Below are positions 1-7,686 of a DNA stretch of 64,000 nt, piece by piece. The notes beneath the pieces are model-generated. The model was not told the DNA's origin and did not search any database. It was given only the letters and a program-made list of their open reading frames with translations. Where the stretch lies: positions 62,001-126,000 of the forward strand of contig CAWISP010000025.1 of NCBI GenBank assembly GCA_963838775.1, given 5' to 3'. The stretch's first letter is position 1, and each line of letters opens with the position of its first letter. Source of the stretch: Chersky-840 sp963838775. GTDB lineage: Bacteria; Actinomycetota; Acidimicrobiia; Acidimicrobiales; UBA8190. The translations under genes were made by a program, and so were the position numbers.

Positions 1-599
1 AGCGAGCTGCGCAGCGCCAGGAGCCGGGTCAAGCAATACGGCGCCTGGGCTGTGTTCGGCGTGAGGGCGAAGGACTCGCCGGCCGACAACGCACTCGTCG
101 GGTCGGCGCCGATCGCCACCCGGAAGTAGTAGAGCTGTGCGGCGGTGACCCTCTCGATGTAGGCGACCCCCGAGGCATTGGACGGCGCCGACGGCGCCAG
201 CGAGGAGAACCACGATCCGAGCTGGGCGTTGGTCAGGTCCGGGTTCTGCTCGATCAGCGCCCGGCCGGTGGTCGTGAGGTCGGTATCGCGCTGCAGCGTC
301 TTCGTGACCCTGGCCGCCACGCCCGATGCGTGCTGGTCGAACGCCTGACGGGTCTGGCGGGCCTTGATGTTCTTCCACTGCCAGGTCGCCCCGACCGCGG
401 CGGCGAGCCCCACCACGAGGAACAGTGCGAGCAGGACGCGGGCCACACCTGGGCGCGGCCGGGCGCTCGCGACACGCGGCTCGACGGCCGGCTCGACGGT
501 CGGCTCGACGGTCGGCTCCACGGCCGGCTCGACGGGCTGATCGGTCTCTGTTGGCTCAGGGACCTTGATTGCGCGACGTATCCCCATGCTGAAAACCAT
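1..599 (-). CDS. N-terminal part of a CHASE-type membrane sensor (runs off the window)
   Basis: About 199 residues are visible; the gene continues past base 1. A short cytoplasmic head carries a VEP(T/A) repeat, encoded by 12-bp tandem units around 481-536. One hydrophobic segment follows (about residues 52-72), then an extracytoplasmic stretch containing RQAFDQHASGVAARV and GVAYIERVTAAQL, which resembles the start of CHASE domains. Such domains usually sit on histidine kinases or GGDEF/EAL proteins, but the output domain is outside the window. Two in-frame ATG codons (599 and 587) could start it; neither has a clear ribosome site. A perfect palindrome, gcacgggcccgtgc, lies just upstream. The CHASE call is by pattern only. 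Confidence 0.65.
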   Translation of the reverse strand, partial: MVFSMGIRRAIKVPEPTETDQPVEPAVEPTVEPTVEPAVEPRVASARPRPGVARVLLALFLVVGLAAAVGATWQWKNIKARQTRQAFDQHASGVAARVTKTLQRDTDLTTTGRALIEQNPDLTNAQLGSWFSSLAPSAPSNASGVAYIERVTAAQLYYFRVAIGADPTSALSAGESFALTPNTAQAPYCLTRLLALRSS

Positions 600-935
600 C
601 GGCACGGGCCCGTGCCCTCATTAGCCCCAATGGCCGAGGCACGCTGGGGGTGGGCCCATCGGGGGGGCGGCGGAGAGACGCCCGTCCCCCGCTGCCCATT
701 GGCCCACCTTGCCATCGGCACGTCGGAGGGCCGGCCTGAGGGGAAACCTGAGGGGAAATGGGTCCAGGCACAGAAACGCCGGCTTCGGACGACCGGGCGT
801 CGCGATGCTCCCTTTCCCCTTCCCCGCCCCTTCACCTCCCCCGCGACGGCAGGGGCAGCGTTCAACGCATGGTGACTCGGAGGCGGGTCGGTGATCGCCC
901 GAGTACCGTCCGCCAGGCGCCATAGACTGCGCGGC
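600..935. other. Intergenic region, no gene recognised
   Basis: This 336-base gap separates the CHASE-type gene from a small plus-strand gene. It holds the palindrome gcacgggcccgtgc near 602-615, G-rich runs around 660-690, and at its right edge a -10 box TAGACT (923-928). Open frames crossing it are GC-skewed and have no recognisable protein features. Confidence 0.6.
923..928 (+). promoter_or_regulatory. -10 box TAGACT for a leaderless small gene
   Basis: TAGACT is followed by exactly 7 nt and then the GTG at 936, so transcription would begin at or next to the start codon. The same box and spacing (TAGACT, 7 nt, GTG) precedes moaC at 58.8 kb. Confidence 0.5.
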
Positions 936-1127
936 GTGGAAGACCGAGAGCTTTCGAGGCGCCTTACCGGCCTGGAGTTGGCGGTCGCCCACCTCACCGA
1001 GGCCGTGGAAGAGCTCGCCAACACCCTCGACGGTGAAACGGCCCCTTCGATCACCCGCATCAGGTCGCATCTGCGCGACGTGCGCGAGAATTTCAACCAG
1101 ATCGCTCCACGCTCCGGAGGAGACTGA
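936..1127 (+). CDS. Small charged helical protein of unknown function
   Basis: The product is 63 residues, acidic and predicted helical, with heptad-like leucines and valines in LTGLELAVAHLTEAVEEL, which suggests a short coiled coil. No family is recognised. The GTG at 936 is preferred because it sits 7 nt after a good -10 box; a longer in-frame start at 891 would add an Arg-rich tail unlike the rest. The next gene, a tiny membrane protein, begins 26 nt downstream, so the two may be co-transcribed. Alternative: a spurious frame, though the composition looks genuine. Confidence 0.5.
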   Translation: MEDRELSRRLTGLELAVAHLTEAVEELANTLDGETAPSITRIRSHLRDVRENFNQIAPRSGGD

Positions 1128-1153
1128 ACCGGCGTCGCTCGCCGGGCTGCGTC

Positions 1154-1315
1154 ATGGGATGCCTCGTCGTCGTCTTCCTGTTGCTGGCGATCCTCTTCGC
1201 CGGGGTGGGGTTCGCCGTTCACCTGTTGTGGATCGCCGCGCTCGTCTTCTTCGTGTGTTGGATGGCCGGCTTCGCCTTCGCCCGCGGACAGCGACGGGCC
1301 CGACGGCGCCGCTGA
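1154..1315 (+). CDS. Small hydrophobic membrane protein
   Basis: The product is 53 residues: two nearly continuous hydrophobic segments (about residues 3-18 and 22-45) joined by GVGFAVHLLWIAA, then an Arg-rich tail that should stay in the cytoplasm. The FAVHLLWIAA core is characteristic of tiny hydrophobic proteins common in actinobacteria and often linked to stress; the function is not established. It is too short for many gene callers. It follows the 936 gene by 26 nt and ends 37 nt before the convergent DinB-fold gene. Confidence 0.6.
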   Translation: MGCLVVVFLLLAILFAGVGFAVHLLWIAALVFFVCWMAGFAFARGQRRARRRR

Positions 1316-1352
1316 GCGTCCCGGGCGCTCTCGAGACGAGCCGTGTGACGCG

Positions 1353-2015
1353 CTACGCGTAGATGTTGGGCGGGGCTCCGGCCCCGAGCACCGCAGCGTC
1401 GGCGCGACCCGTGGTGACCAAGACGAACTCGAGGGCGTCGCCGGTGCGCTTGGCCCCTCCCGCGCCCACGGGAACCTCCTCGATCCCCTCGAACGCCAGC
1501 GTGGCCGGGCCCCAACCACGCTTGTCGAGCTCGTGCGCGACGTGGTGGACGCTGGCGCGCAGGCCCGGCCCTCGCAATGACGCCCGGCCGAGCGCGGCGC
1601 ACACGTCGTCGGCGTGGAGGTACGTGTCGTACCACAGCGCCTCGACCCCTTGGCCGAGCGTGCCGTCGTAGCCACCGGGGCCCGGAGCCTCCCACGCCTC
1701 GTCGTCGAAGACGGCGGCGAGATCGGCGGCGAGCTTCGTGACCGCCGTCAGCTCCTCGGCCAACTCGGCGGGGCTGCGACCTTGGCGCTCCTCCACTTCG
1801 CGTGCGGTGACCTCGGGCGAACCGAGTCCGTCGAGTTGCCCCGACACAACGTCCGCGATCGAACCGACGACGTGCGAGGCCACCGCGCTCACCGCCCAAC
1901 CTTCACAGCGCGTGGGGCGCGCCCAGTCGGCCTCGTCCAGGGGACCGATGAGCGCTCCGAACGCCTCGAGCTCGGCCAACAGGCCCGGGACCACCACGGT
2001 GCGGGACAGCGTCAT
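1353..2015 (-). CDS. Maleylpyruvate isomerase-family (mycothiol-dependent type, DinB fold) protein
   Basis: The product is 220 residues. The N-terminal half has the pattern of mycothiol-dependent maleylpyruvate isomerase N-domains: a Trp-rich helix (DEADWARPTRCEGW), then VASHVVGSIADVV with the metal-site His, and a later His in YDTYLHADDV and HHVAHELD. Members are four-helix, metal-binding DinB-fold enzymes; some isomerise or transfer using mycothiol, and many are uncharacterised. The ATG at 2015 is chosen because GAGGAGG lies 6 nt upstream. It is divergent from a TetR regulator and shares its 60-base promoter region, so regulation by that protein is likely. The substrate is unknown. Confidence 0.75.
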   Translation of the reverse strand: MTLSRTVVVPGLLAELEAFGALIGPLDEADWARPTRCEGWAVSAVASHVVGSIADVVSGQLDGLGSPEVTAREVEERQGRSPAELAEELTAVTKLAADLAAVFDDEAWEAPGPGGYDGTLGQGVEALWYDTYLHADDVCAALGRASLRGPGLRASVHHVAHELDKRGWGPATLAFEGIEEVPVGAGGAKRTGDALEFVLVTTGRADAAVLGAGAPPNIYA

Positions 2016-2043
2016 CAGGTCCTCCTCGGAGAAATGACTTACA

Positions 2044-2066
2044 TGCGGGCTACACGCACTTATACT
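2044..2066 (+). promoter_or_regulatory. TetR-gene promoter with a candidate operator
   Basis: A -10 TATACT (2061-2066) lies 10 nt before the GTG at 2077, with a TTACAT-like -35 upstream at 16 nt spacing. Between them TGCG (2044-2047) and CGCA (2055-2058) form a small inverted repeat. It is well placed for autorepression and for control of the divergent gene at 2015. Confidence 0.45.
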
Positions 2067-2076
2067 TTGGGGTGCC

Positions 2077-2691
2077 GTGGGTGTCAACGACAATTCTCCG
2101 AAACAGGCCGGGCGCCGGACCCAGGCCGAACGCCGGTCGGCCACACGCCGGGCGCTGCTCGAGGCGGGTCGTGAGCTCTTCGCAGCGCGCGGCTTTGCCG
2201 GTGCCGGTCAAGAGGAGATCGTCGAACGCGCCGGGGTGACGCGTGGCGCGCTCGCCCACCATTTCGCGACCAAGCAAGGGCTGTTCCGCGCCGTCGTCGA
2301 ATCGCTCGAGGGCGAGCTCGCCGAGCACATCGCCACCGCCGCCATGCGCGGCGACGACCCGATGGGGCATCTCCGGCTCGGGTGTCTCGCCTTCCTCGAC
2401 GCCGCCCTGGACCCGGCCGTGCGCCGCATCGTGCTGCTCGACGCGCCCGCCGTCCTGGGGTGGCAGGCATGGCGCGAGATCGACACCACCTACGGGCTGG
2501 GCCTCGTGTCCGAAGCCCTCGACCACTGCATGGAGGCCGGGCTCATAGCACCGCGGCCGGTGCAACCCCTCGCCCACATCCTGCTCGCCGCGCTGAACGA
2601 AGCCGCCATGCTCGTCGCCAACGCCGACGACCCGGTCGCCACCCGGGTGGTGGTGGGCGAAGAAGTCGAACGCTTCCTCTCGACACTCTGA
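2077..2691 (+). CDS. TetR-family transcriptional regulator
   Basis: The product is 204 residues. The N-terminal helix-turn-helix is clear: RRALLEAGRELFAARGF, EEIVERAGVTRGALAHHF, then KQGLFRAVVE, about residues 25-75. The remainder is the all-helical ligand-binding and dimerisation half, which is family-variable, so the ligand cannot be predicted. It is divergent from the DinB-fold gene ending at 1353, the typical arrangement for a TetR repressor of its neighbour. The GTG start lies 10 nt after a TATACT box, so the leader is almost absent. Its C-terminus is intact. Confidence 0.9.
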   Translation: MGVNDNSPKQAGRRTQAERRSATRRALLEAGRELFAARGFAGAGQEEIVERAGVTRGALAHHFATKQGLFRAVVESLEGELAEHIATAAMRGDDPMGHLRLGCLAFLDAALDPAVRRIVLLDAPAVLGWQAWREIDTTYGLGLVSEALDHCMEAGLIAPRPVQPLAHILLAALNEAAMLVANADDPVATRVVVGEEVERFLSTL

Positions 2692-2767
2692 GCCCTGACC
2701 GGCACACAGATCACACCAACCACACTGGGCGCTAAATCCTCACGGTGCGTGAGAGAGCGAACGCCTC

Positions 2768-2796
2768 TTGTTCTGGTACCGGTTGGTTCCTACGCT
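2768..2796 (+). promoter_or_regulatory. Promoter TTGTTC-17-TACGCT
   Basis: TTGTTC (2768-2773) and TACGCT (2791-2796) are spaced by 17 nt, close to the housekeeping sigma consensus. The box ends 7 nt before the GTG at 2804, so the transcript would be leaderless or nearly so. Confidence 0.55.
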
Positions 2797-2803
2797 TTGG
2801 TGC

Positions 2804-3175
2804 GTGGGACTCCCTGCCATGGTCTACGCAGACGAGATGCCCGACCTGGCCCCGTCGATCTACCGGCAGCGTTTGGTGATCGAGGGGACGTGCGACAACC
2901 CCGTCTCCGACGCCGACATTCGCGACTACCTGGTCGGTCTGTCCGCGGTCTGCGACATGAAGATCCTGCTCGACCCCGTGACGCACCGGTCGGACCGCTT
3001 CGGATGGGCGGGCTGGGTCCACTGGGAAGGATCGGGGGCTCATCTGTATGCCTGGGACCGGCCGCTGTTCTTCAGCGTCGACGTCTACACGTGCAAGGCA
3101 TTCGACGTCGGGCGGGCCGTCGAGTACACGCGCCGGTTCTTCGCGGCCCGCCAGATCGTCGCCAAGGCGTTCTGA
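2804..3175 (+). CDS. SpeD-like (S-adenosylmethionine decarboxylase family) protein
   Basis: The product is 123 residues (118 if started at the ATG at 2819), the usual size of the short bacterial SpeD class. SpeD proteins cleave themselves at a Ser to form a pyruvoyl cofactor and decarboxylate AdoMet. The second half aligns without gaps to that family: GWAGWV, then EGSGAHLYAWD, then SVDVYTC. The processing Ser (in GSG) and the catalytic Cys (in YTC) are kept, while the active-site His of the canonical ESHLTIHTW motif becomes Tyr, with a His two residues earlier. Some SpeD relatives have become ornithine or arginine decarboxylases, so AdoMet is not assured as substrate. Start 2804 fits the promoter. 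A GNAT gene follows by 2 nt, implying a joint function. Confidence 0.65.
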   Translation: MGLPAMVYADEMPDLAPSIYRQRLVIEGTCDNPVSDADIRDYLVGLSAVCDMKILLDPVTHRSDRFGWAGWVHWEGSGAHLYAWDRPLFFSVDVYTCKAFDVGRAVEYTRRFFAARQIVAKAF

Positions 3176-3177
3176 CC

Positions 3178-4011
3178 ATGGGCAGCGCCGCGGTCATGGG
3201 CGACGCCGAGCTGCGTCGACGGGCCGGCGCGCTCGCCGCGCCGGGGACCCTGGCGCCGTTGGGTGTCTACTTGTTCCGCTCCGCCGACCCCGCCGCCGAG
3301 CTCGCCCGTCACGTCGAGCGGGTCGTGTTCCTGGAGACGTTCGGCAACACGCCCGAGCTCCTCACCAAGGAGTACGCACCGTACGACGACGCCAGCGTGT
3401 TCTTGTGCGTGGTCGACCATCTCCGTCGCGTCCCCGCCGGCACCATGCGAATCGTGCTTCCCTCGCCCGCCGGGTTCAAGACGCTCGACGACGCCCCGCC
3501 GGTGTGGGGCGAGCCCGTGGCCGCCATGGCGGCGCGCACCGAGATCGACATCGACCTGGCCCGGACGTGGGACATCGCCACGTTGGCGGTCGCTCCCGAA
3601 TACCGGGGCAAGGCCACGATGGGGCTGGTCAGCATGGGCCTCTACCAGGCCCTGGCCATGGCCACGACCCGCTGCGGCATCGCCTGGCTGCTCGCCATCC
3701 TCGATGTCCCCGTGTTCCGCATGATCCGGTGGAGGCTGCGCATGCCCATGGCGGGCTTCCAAGGCGTAACGGCCCGGCCCTATCTGGGGTCGCCGGCCAG
3801 CATGCCGGTGTGGTGCAACGTGGGCGACACCGAACGGCGCCTGGCCGTGTCGGACCCCGATCTGCACGCCCTTTATTTCAAGGGCGTGGGGATGGAACCG
3901 GCCTTGCAACCGCTCGACCTTGCCGTCACGGCCGGCCTTCTCGTGGAGCCCCCGCCGGTCAGGGAACCGAGGTCTGCAGGACGTTCTCGCTCTGCTTCCA
4001 GAGCGAGTTGA
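3178..4011 (+). CDS. GNAT-fold acyltransferase resembling autoinducer synthases
   Basis: The product is 277 residues. The region around residues 45-160 follows the layout of acyl-homoserine-lactone and N-acyl amino acid synthases: NTPELLTKEYAPYDDAS, then AGTMRIVLPSPAG and FKTLDD, then TWDIATLAVAPEYRGK, where the last matches the acyl-donor binding strand of GNATs. The C-terminal third is less conserved and ends in a basic Ser/Arg tail. It starts 2 nt after the SpeD-like gene, so translation is probably coupled. LuxI-type enzymes take AdoMet as amine substrate, which makes the pairing with a SpeD relative notable. Its last 53 bases overlap the 3' end of the convergent GGDEF-EAL gene. The product is unknown. 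Confidence 0.65.
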   Translation: MGSAAVMGDAELRRRAGALAAPGTLAPLGVYLFRSADPAAELARHVERVVFLETFGNTPELLTKEYAPYDDASVFLCVVDHLRRVPAGTMRIVLPSPAGFKTLDDAPPVWGEPVAAMAARTEIDIDLARTWDIATLAVAPEYRGKATMGLVSMGLYQALAMATTRCGIAWLLAILDVPVFRMIRWRLRMPMAGFQGVTARPYLGSPASMPVWCNVGDTERRLAVSDPDLHALYFKGVGMEPALQPLDLAVTAGLLVEPPPVREPRSAGRSRSASRAS

Positions 4012-6349
4012 CCACGTAGGGGAGCCCGTCGGCCCGGACCGGACGGGAATACAGATACCCCTGCAGGGCGTCGCACCCGAGGTCCATGAGGCGATGCGCC
4101 TGTGCCGTCGTCTCCACCCCTTCGGCGATGGTGGTGATGCCCAGTGCGTGGGCCATGGCGACGACGGCCGCGATCAGGGTGGCGTCGGCGCTGTCGTCGT
4201 CCTCGAGCGTGTCCACGAATGACCGGTCGATCTTGAGGCTCGTGACCGGGAAGCGCTTCAGGTAGGCGAGCGACGAGTACTCGGTGCCGAAGTCGTCGAT
4301 GGCCACCCGCACATCGAGCTTCCGTAGTGCCGTGAGCACCGCCGCCGCGGCTAGGGGCTTGTCCATCACCACTGATTCGGTGAGCTCGAGGCACAGCGCG
4401 GTGCCCTCGATCCCGTGACGCGCCAACGCCTCTCGCACCCGCTCGACGAGCCGTTCGTCGTGGAGCTGGGCGCCCGAGAGGTTCACCGACACGTAGAGGT
4501 CCTCAAACCCGGTCGTCTGGTGTCGCCATGCGGCCAGTTGGCGCAGCGCCTCTTCGAGCACCCATTCCCCGATCCCCATGATGAGTCCGCTCTCTTCGGC
4601 CAGCGGGATGAACTTGACCGGAGGGATGACACCCAGGGTGGGATGGGCCCAACGGACCAGCGCTTCGACCCCTTCGATCGGCCCGTGGGGGATGCGAATG
4701 ATGGGCTGGTACACGAGGTGGAGCTGGCGCAGCTCGACCGCCCGGCGCAGGTCGTGCTCGAGCTCGACGCGCTCGGACACCTTCGTCCGCATCGACTCGT
4801 CGAAGACCGCCACCGCGTCGCGTCCGGCGTCCTTGGCCTGGTACATGGCGGTGTCGGCGTCCCGGACGAGGACCTCGGCCGTGGTGTCGGGATCGTCTCC
4901 CGACGCGAACGCCAAGCCGATGCTGGCCGACACGTAGAACTCCATCTCGTTGACGACGAACGGGGCCCGCAGACTGGCGCGCAGTCGGTTGGCCAGGTCG
5001 AGCGCCTGCGACACGCTCACCACGTGGCCGAGGACGACCATGAATTCGTCTCCGCCGATCCGGGTCACGAGATCGGACGGCCGGACGTGCTCGTTGAGCC
5101 GTTGGGCCACGGCCACGAGCAACTCGTCGCCATGGGTGTGGCCGAGCGTGTCGTTCACGAGCTTGAAGCGGTCGAGGTCGAGGAACAACAGCGCCACATG
5201 GGTGTCGTCCACCGACGCCCGGTGCAACACGCTCGTCAGGTGCTGGTGCATCATCCGACGGTTGGGCAAGCCGGTGAGGCTGTCGTGCGTGGCTTGGTAC
5301 GCAAGATTGGCCTCGGAGCGCTCCGCGATGTGCAGGGCCTGGATGATCCGCACCACCGCCGCGATGGTCAACATGATGATGATGGTGAACAGCGCCACCC
5401 GGTCCTGGAGGGAGCTCGAGGGGTGTTGCAAGGTGATGACGGCGGGCACGAGGAGGGCGACGGCCACGAGCACGATGCGACCCGGCGACGAGGCCTGGGG
5501 GCGGTTGCCGGCCGGCTCGGTGAGGGCGCGCATCGACGGGTGCAGAGCCATGGTGCCCGTCGCCACGAACGCCAGCGCGTAGGGGAGGTCGAGAAGACGG
5601 CCCGCCACGCCGATCAGATCGATGTCGGCGAACATGTACAGCGTGTCCCCCACGAACATGCACGTCATGGCGGCGAGCAAGAACCAGAACGAGGGGACGC
5701 GGTTCTGTTCGGGGCTGAAGGCGATCCGCACCGTCACCACCACAAGGAAGATCGACATCGCCGGGTAGCACGTGAGCACCAGTCGGATGGCCAGCGGTGT
5801 GTGGTAGTGGAAAAGAACGGGGTCGATGACGTAGACCCAGGCCACCGCCAGGATGGCCAGCGCCGCGATCACCGCGTCGAGGACGATCCCGAAGTGCCGT
5901 TGGCGCCCGCGGTCGCGGGCGCGCGAGAAACCGAGCAGGCCCGCTGCGCCGAGACCGTAGCCGGGAAGCGACAACAGGTCGGGCACGAGCGAGCGGCTGG
6001 CGGTGATGTTGCCCAGGGTGTGAAAGTCGAACCGCAGCGCGCCACCGACGAGGAAGAGGGCCATCGACGCCGAGATCGCCCACCACGGCCAGGTCAGTGC
6101 GGGCCGATGGTGACGAACGGCGAGCACCAGCGCGGCGAGGGTGATGATGCCGATGGCGAACACCGCCATCGGCTCCAGCCCGCCGAGCAGTCCCGACACG
6201 GCCACGGCGACGAGCCCGAGACCCCCGATGAGGAACCACGCCCACGGTGGCATCGGGCCGATGTCCTTCGCTCCCGACCCCCGGTCGGCTCGCCCGGCGC
6301 CGGACGCTGCTGCACCAGGCTTCACTCTCAGTGCCTGCGCATGTGGCAT
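3959..6349 (-). CDS. Membrane GGDEF-EAL protein (cyclic di-GMP turnover)
   Basis: The product is 796 residues. About eight hydrophobic segments fill residues 30-300. A GGDEF domain follows with an intact GGDEF signature near residue 430 and an RPSD inhibitory I-site five residues before it. The EAL domain has VEALVRW near 560, DDFGTEYSS near 690 and IAEGVET, with the metal-binding acidic residues present. Both synthesis and breakdown of cyclic di-GMP look possible. The ATG at 6349 is preferred: a TATTCT box ends 5 nt upstream, giving a leaderless mRNA. The 3' end overlaps the convergent GNAT gene. Cyclic di-GMP commonly controls type IV pili, and a pilus locus lies at 43-58 kb, but no direct link is visible. 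Confidence 0.9.
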   Translation of the reverse strand: MPHAQALRVKPGAAASGAGRADRGSGAKDIGPMPPWAWFLIGGLGLVAVAVSGLLGGLEPMAVFAIGIITLAALVLAVRHHRPALTWPWWAISASMALFLVGGALRFDFHTLGNITASRSLVPDLLSLPGYGLGAAGLLGFSRARDRGRQRHFGIVLDAVIAALAILAVAWVYVIDPVLFHYHTPLAIRLVLTCYPAMSIFLVVVTVRIAFSPEQNRVPSFWFLLAAMTCMFVGDTLYMFADIDLIGVAGRLLDLPYALAFVATGTMALHPSMRALTEPAGNRPQASSPGRIVLVAVALLVPAVITLQHPSSSLQDRVALFTIIIMLTIAAVVRIIQALHIAERSEANLAYQATHDSLTGLPNRRMMHQHLTSVLHRASVDDTHVALLFLDLDRFKLVNDTLGHTHGDELLVAVAQRLNEHVRPSDLVTRIGGDEFMVVLGHVVSVSQALDLANRLRASLRAPFVVNEMEFYVSASIGLAFASGDDPDTTAEVLVRDADTAMYQAKDAGRDAVAVFDESMRTKVSERVELEHDLRRAVELRQLHLVYQPIIRIPHGPIEGVEALVRWAHPTLGVIPPVKFIPLAEESGLIMGIGEWVLEEALRQLAAWRHQTTGFEDLYVSVNLSGAQLHDERLVERVREALARHGIEGTALCLELTESVVMDKPLAAAAVLTALRKLDVRVAIDDFGTEYSSLAYLKRFPVTSLKIDRSFVDTLEDDDSADATLIAAVVAMAHALGITTIAEGVETTAQAHRLMDLGCDALQGYLYSRPVRADGLPYVVNSLWKQSENVLQTSVP

Positions 6350-6528
6350 CAGTGAGAATACTGGCCACATCCGGACAACAATACAAGACTTTTGCCATGT
6401 TTCACCGCTTGTAGCAGCGTTGTGAACGTGGAGAGTGATATTTGCCCGCCACCGTCTCGCCAAGGCCCCCTCCGGCCCCTTCCCGGGACCGTGTTGGTCG
6501 GGCCGGGCCGGGTGGGGTCAGGCCCCGT

Positions 6529-7428
6529 TCACGGCCACACCTGGGCCAGGGCGGACCGAGCGCGCCCGACCAGACCGATGCCGGGCCGGCGCATCAGGAC
6601 ATAGAGCGAGGGCGTGACCCGAGGTAGTCGCGGCACGCGCCCGTAGTAGGCACGCAACCATGCGTCGAGCCTCCGTGCGAGCTCGGCGTCGCCCCGGGCG
6701 GGTCGGATCTGGAGCCGGTCCACGATGCGGGGATCGAGGGTGGCGAGGGCGAGCGCCCGCTCGACCCGGACGAGCGGGGAGGGGACGATGCGGTGGTCGA
6801 ACCACAGGACCTGGCGGGCCACCGACCGGCTCTCCTCGGTCGTGCCGAGCGCGTCCCCCGCCAGCTTGTCCTCGAGATAGCAGGCGAAGGCGTTCCGATC
6901 GGCGGGGAGAAAATGGTCGGGAATGCCGAGAAAGCGCGCGAACGACCGCATCTCCCTGTAGAAGGTGTCGGCCTCGGTGGCGTCGAACGGGCGTACCCAG
7001 CGCGTGAACGCCATCTCGGTGGTGTCCACCAGCGTCGCCCACACCCAGGCCAGGAGCGAGGCGTCGTGGGCGGTGTACGCCTCGTCCTCAGGCCACAGCC
7101 CATCGGAGGGTTCGACGTACCCGTGGATGTGATCGTGAACCCCGTAGATCTGGCGGGCCGCGCCCCGCGCCGTCCGCTCGTCACCGAACACCAACCGCAG
7201 GGCGGTGTCGACGGTGACCCAGGCCCGGGTGAGGGGACGCCGTTGGAAGTGGCTGTGATGGGCGACCGCGGCTGCCACCTTGGGATGAGCCACTTCCATG
7301 ACGAGGGCCCGCTGTACGAGCAGCGCCGTCGCCGGCTCGGCCACCGCCGCCCGGACCAGGCTGTTGCGCCCGAACGGGAGCGGCGCGTCGGGGTCGAGCG
7401 CACCCAACGCCGAGGGCGGCACGGTCAT
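6529..7428 (-). CDS. MpaB-family oxygenase (DUF2236)
   Basis: The product is 299 residues, the normal length for the family. Family marks include GRNSLVRAAVAEPATALL near the start, VMEVAHPKVAAAVAHHS, IYGVHDHIHG with clustered His residues, and AYTAHDASLLAWVWATLVDT. Related enzymes include the rubber oxygenase Lcp and MpaB; most actinobacterial members are uncharacterised and thought to act on lipids with a haem or metal centre. The ATG at 7428 follows a TACGAT box by 6 nt, again leaderless. The gene stands alone, divergent from the enoyl-CoA hydratase and P450 genes, which suggests a shared role in lipid oxidation. Confidence 0.85.
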   Translation of the reverse strand: MTVPPSALGALDPDAPLPFGRNSLVRAAVAEPATALLVQRALVMEVAHPKVAAAVAHHSHFQRRPLTRAWVTVDTALRLVFGDERTARGAARQIYGVHDHIHGYVEPSDGLWPEDEAYTAHDASLLAWVWATLVDTTEMAFTRWVRPFDATEADTFYREMRSFARFLGIPDHFLPADRNAFACYLEDKLAGDALGTTEESRSVARQVLWFDHRIVPSPLVRVERALALATLDPRIVDRLQIRPARGDAELARRLDAWLRAYYGRVPRLPRVTPSLYVLMRRPGIGLVGRARSALAQVWP

Positions 7429-7494
7429 CGTGCGATCGTAGGGCCGCCACGGGCCGGCCTCGGACGGCCACCGGCTCGACGACGTCCCCCGACG

Positions 7495-7528
7495 CGAGAA
7501 ACCCCCACCAAGGTGGTGGGGGTTCTCG
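7495..7528. terminator. Strong hairpin between two divergent genes
   Basis: CGAGAA-ACCCCCACC pairs with GGTGGGGG-TTCTCG with one bulged A and a short loop. It is the strongest stem in this part of the window but lies between the 5' ends of divergent genes (7428 minus, 7687 plus). It may attenuate the plus-strand leader or mark the edge of an old insertion rather than end an annotated transcript. Confidence 0.5.
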
Positions 7529-7686
7529 ACATTGGGGATGCTGGAGTGTGGGGTTGGAACTGAAGGTGTCCGTGGAGAATGATCGGCGCCGGCGGCCAGA
7601 ACTTGAGCGCGTCGGCGGCCAACAGGCGAACAACAGTGCGCGGCGCCCCGTCAGGCTGCACCCCGCGCACCGGACAGGAGAACCCC

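Noticed and set aside
4415..6355. A long plus-strand frame antisense to the GGDEF-EAL gene
   Set aside because: Composition is His/Asp/Arg-rich shadow sequence, and all catalytic motifs lie on the minus strand.
7530..7686. Possible transposase remnant or unannotated short gene before the enoyl-CoA hydratase
   Set aside because: Translations on both strands gave short stretches vaguely like insertion-sequence ends, but no motif or terminal repeat could be shown.
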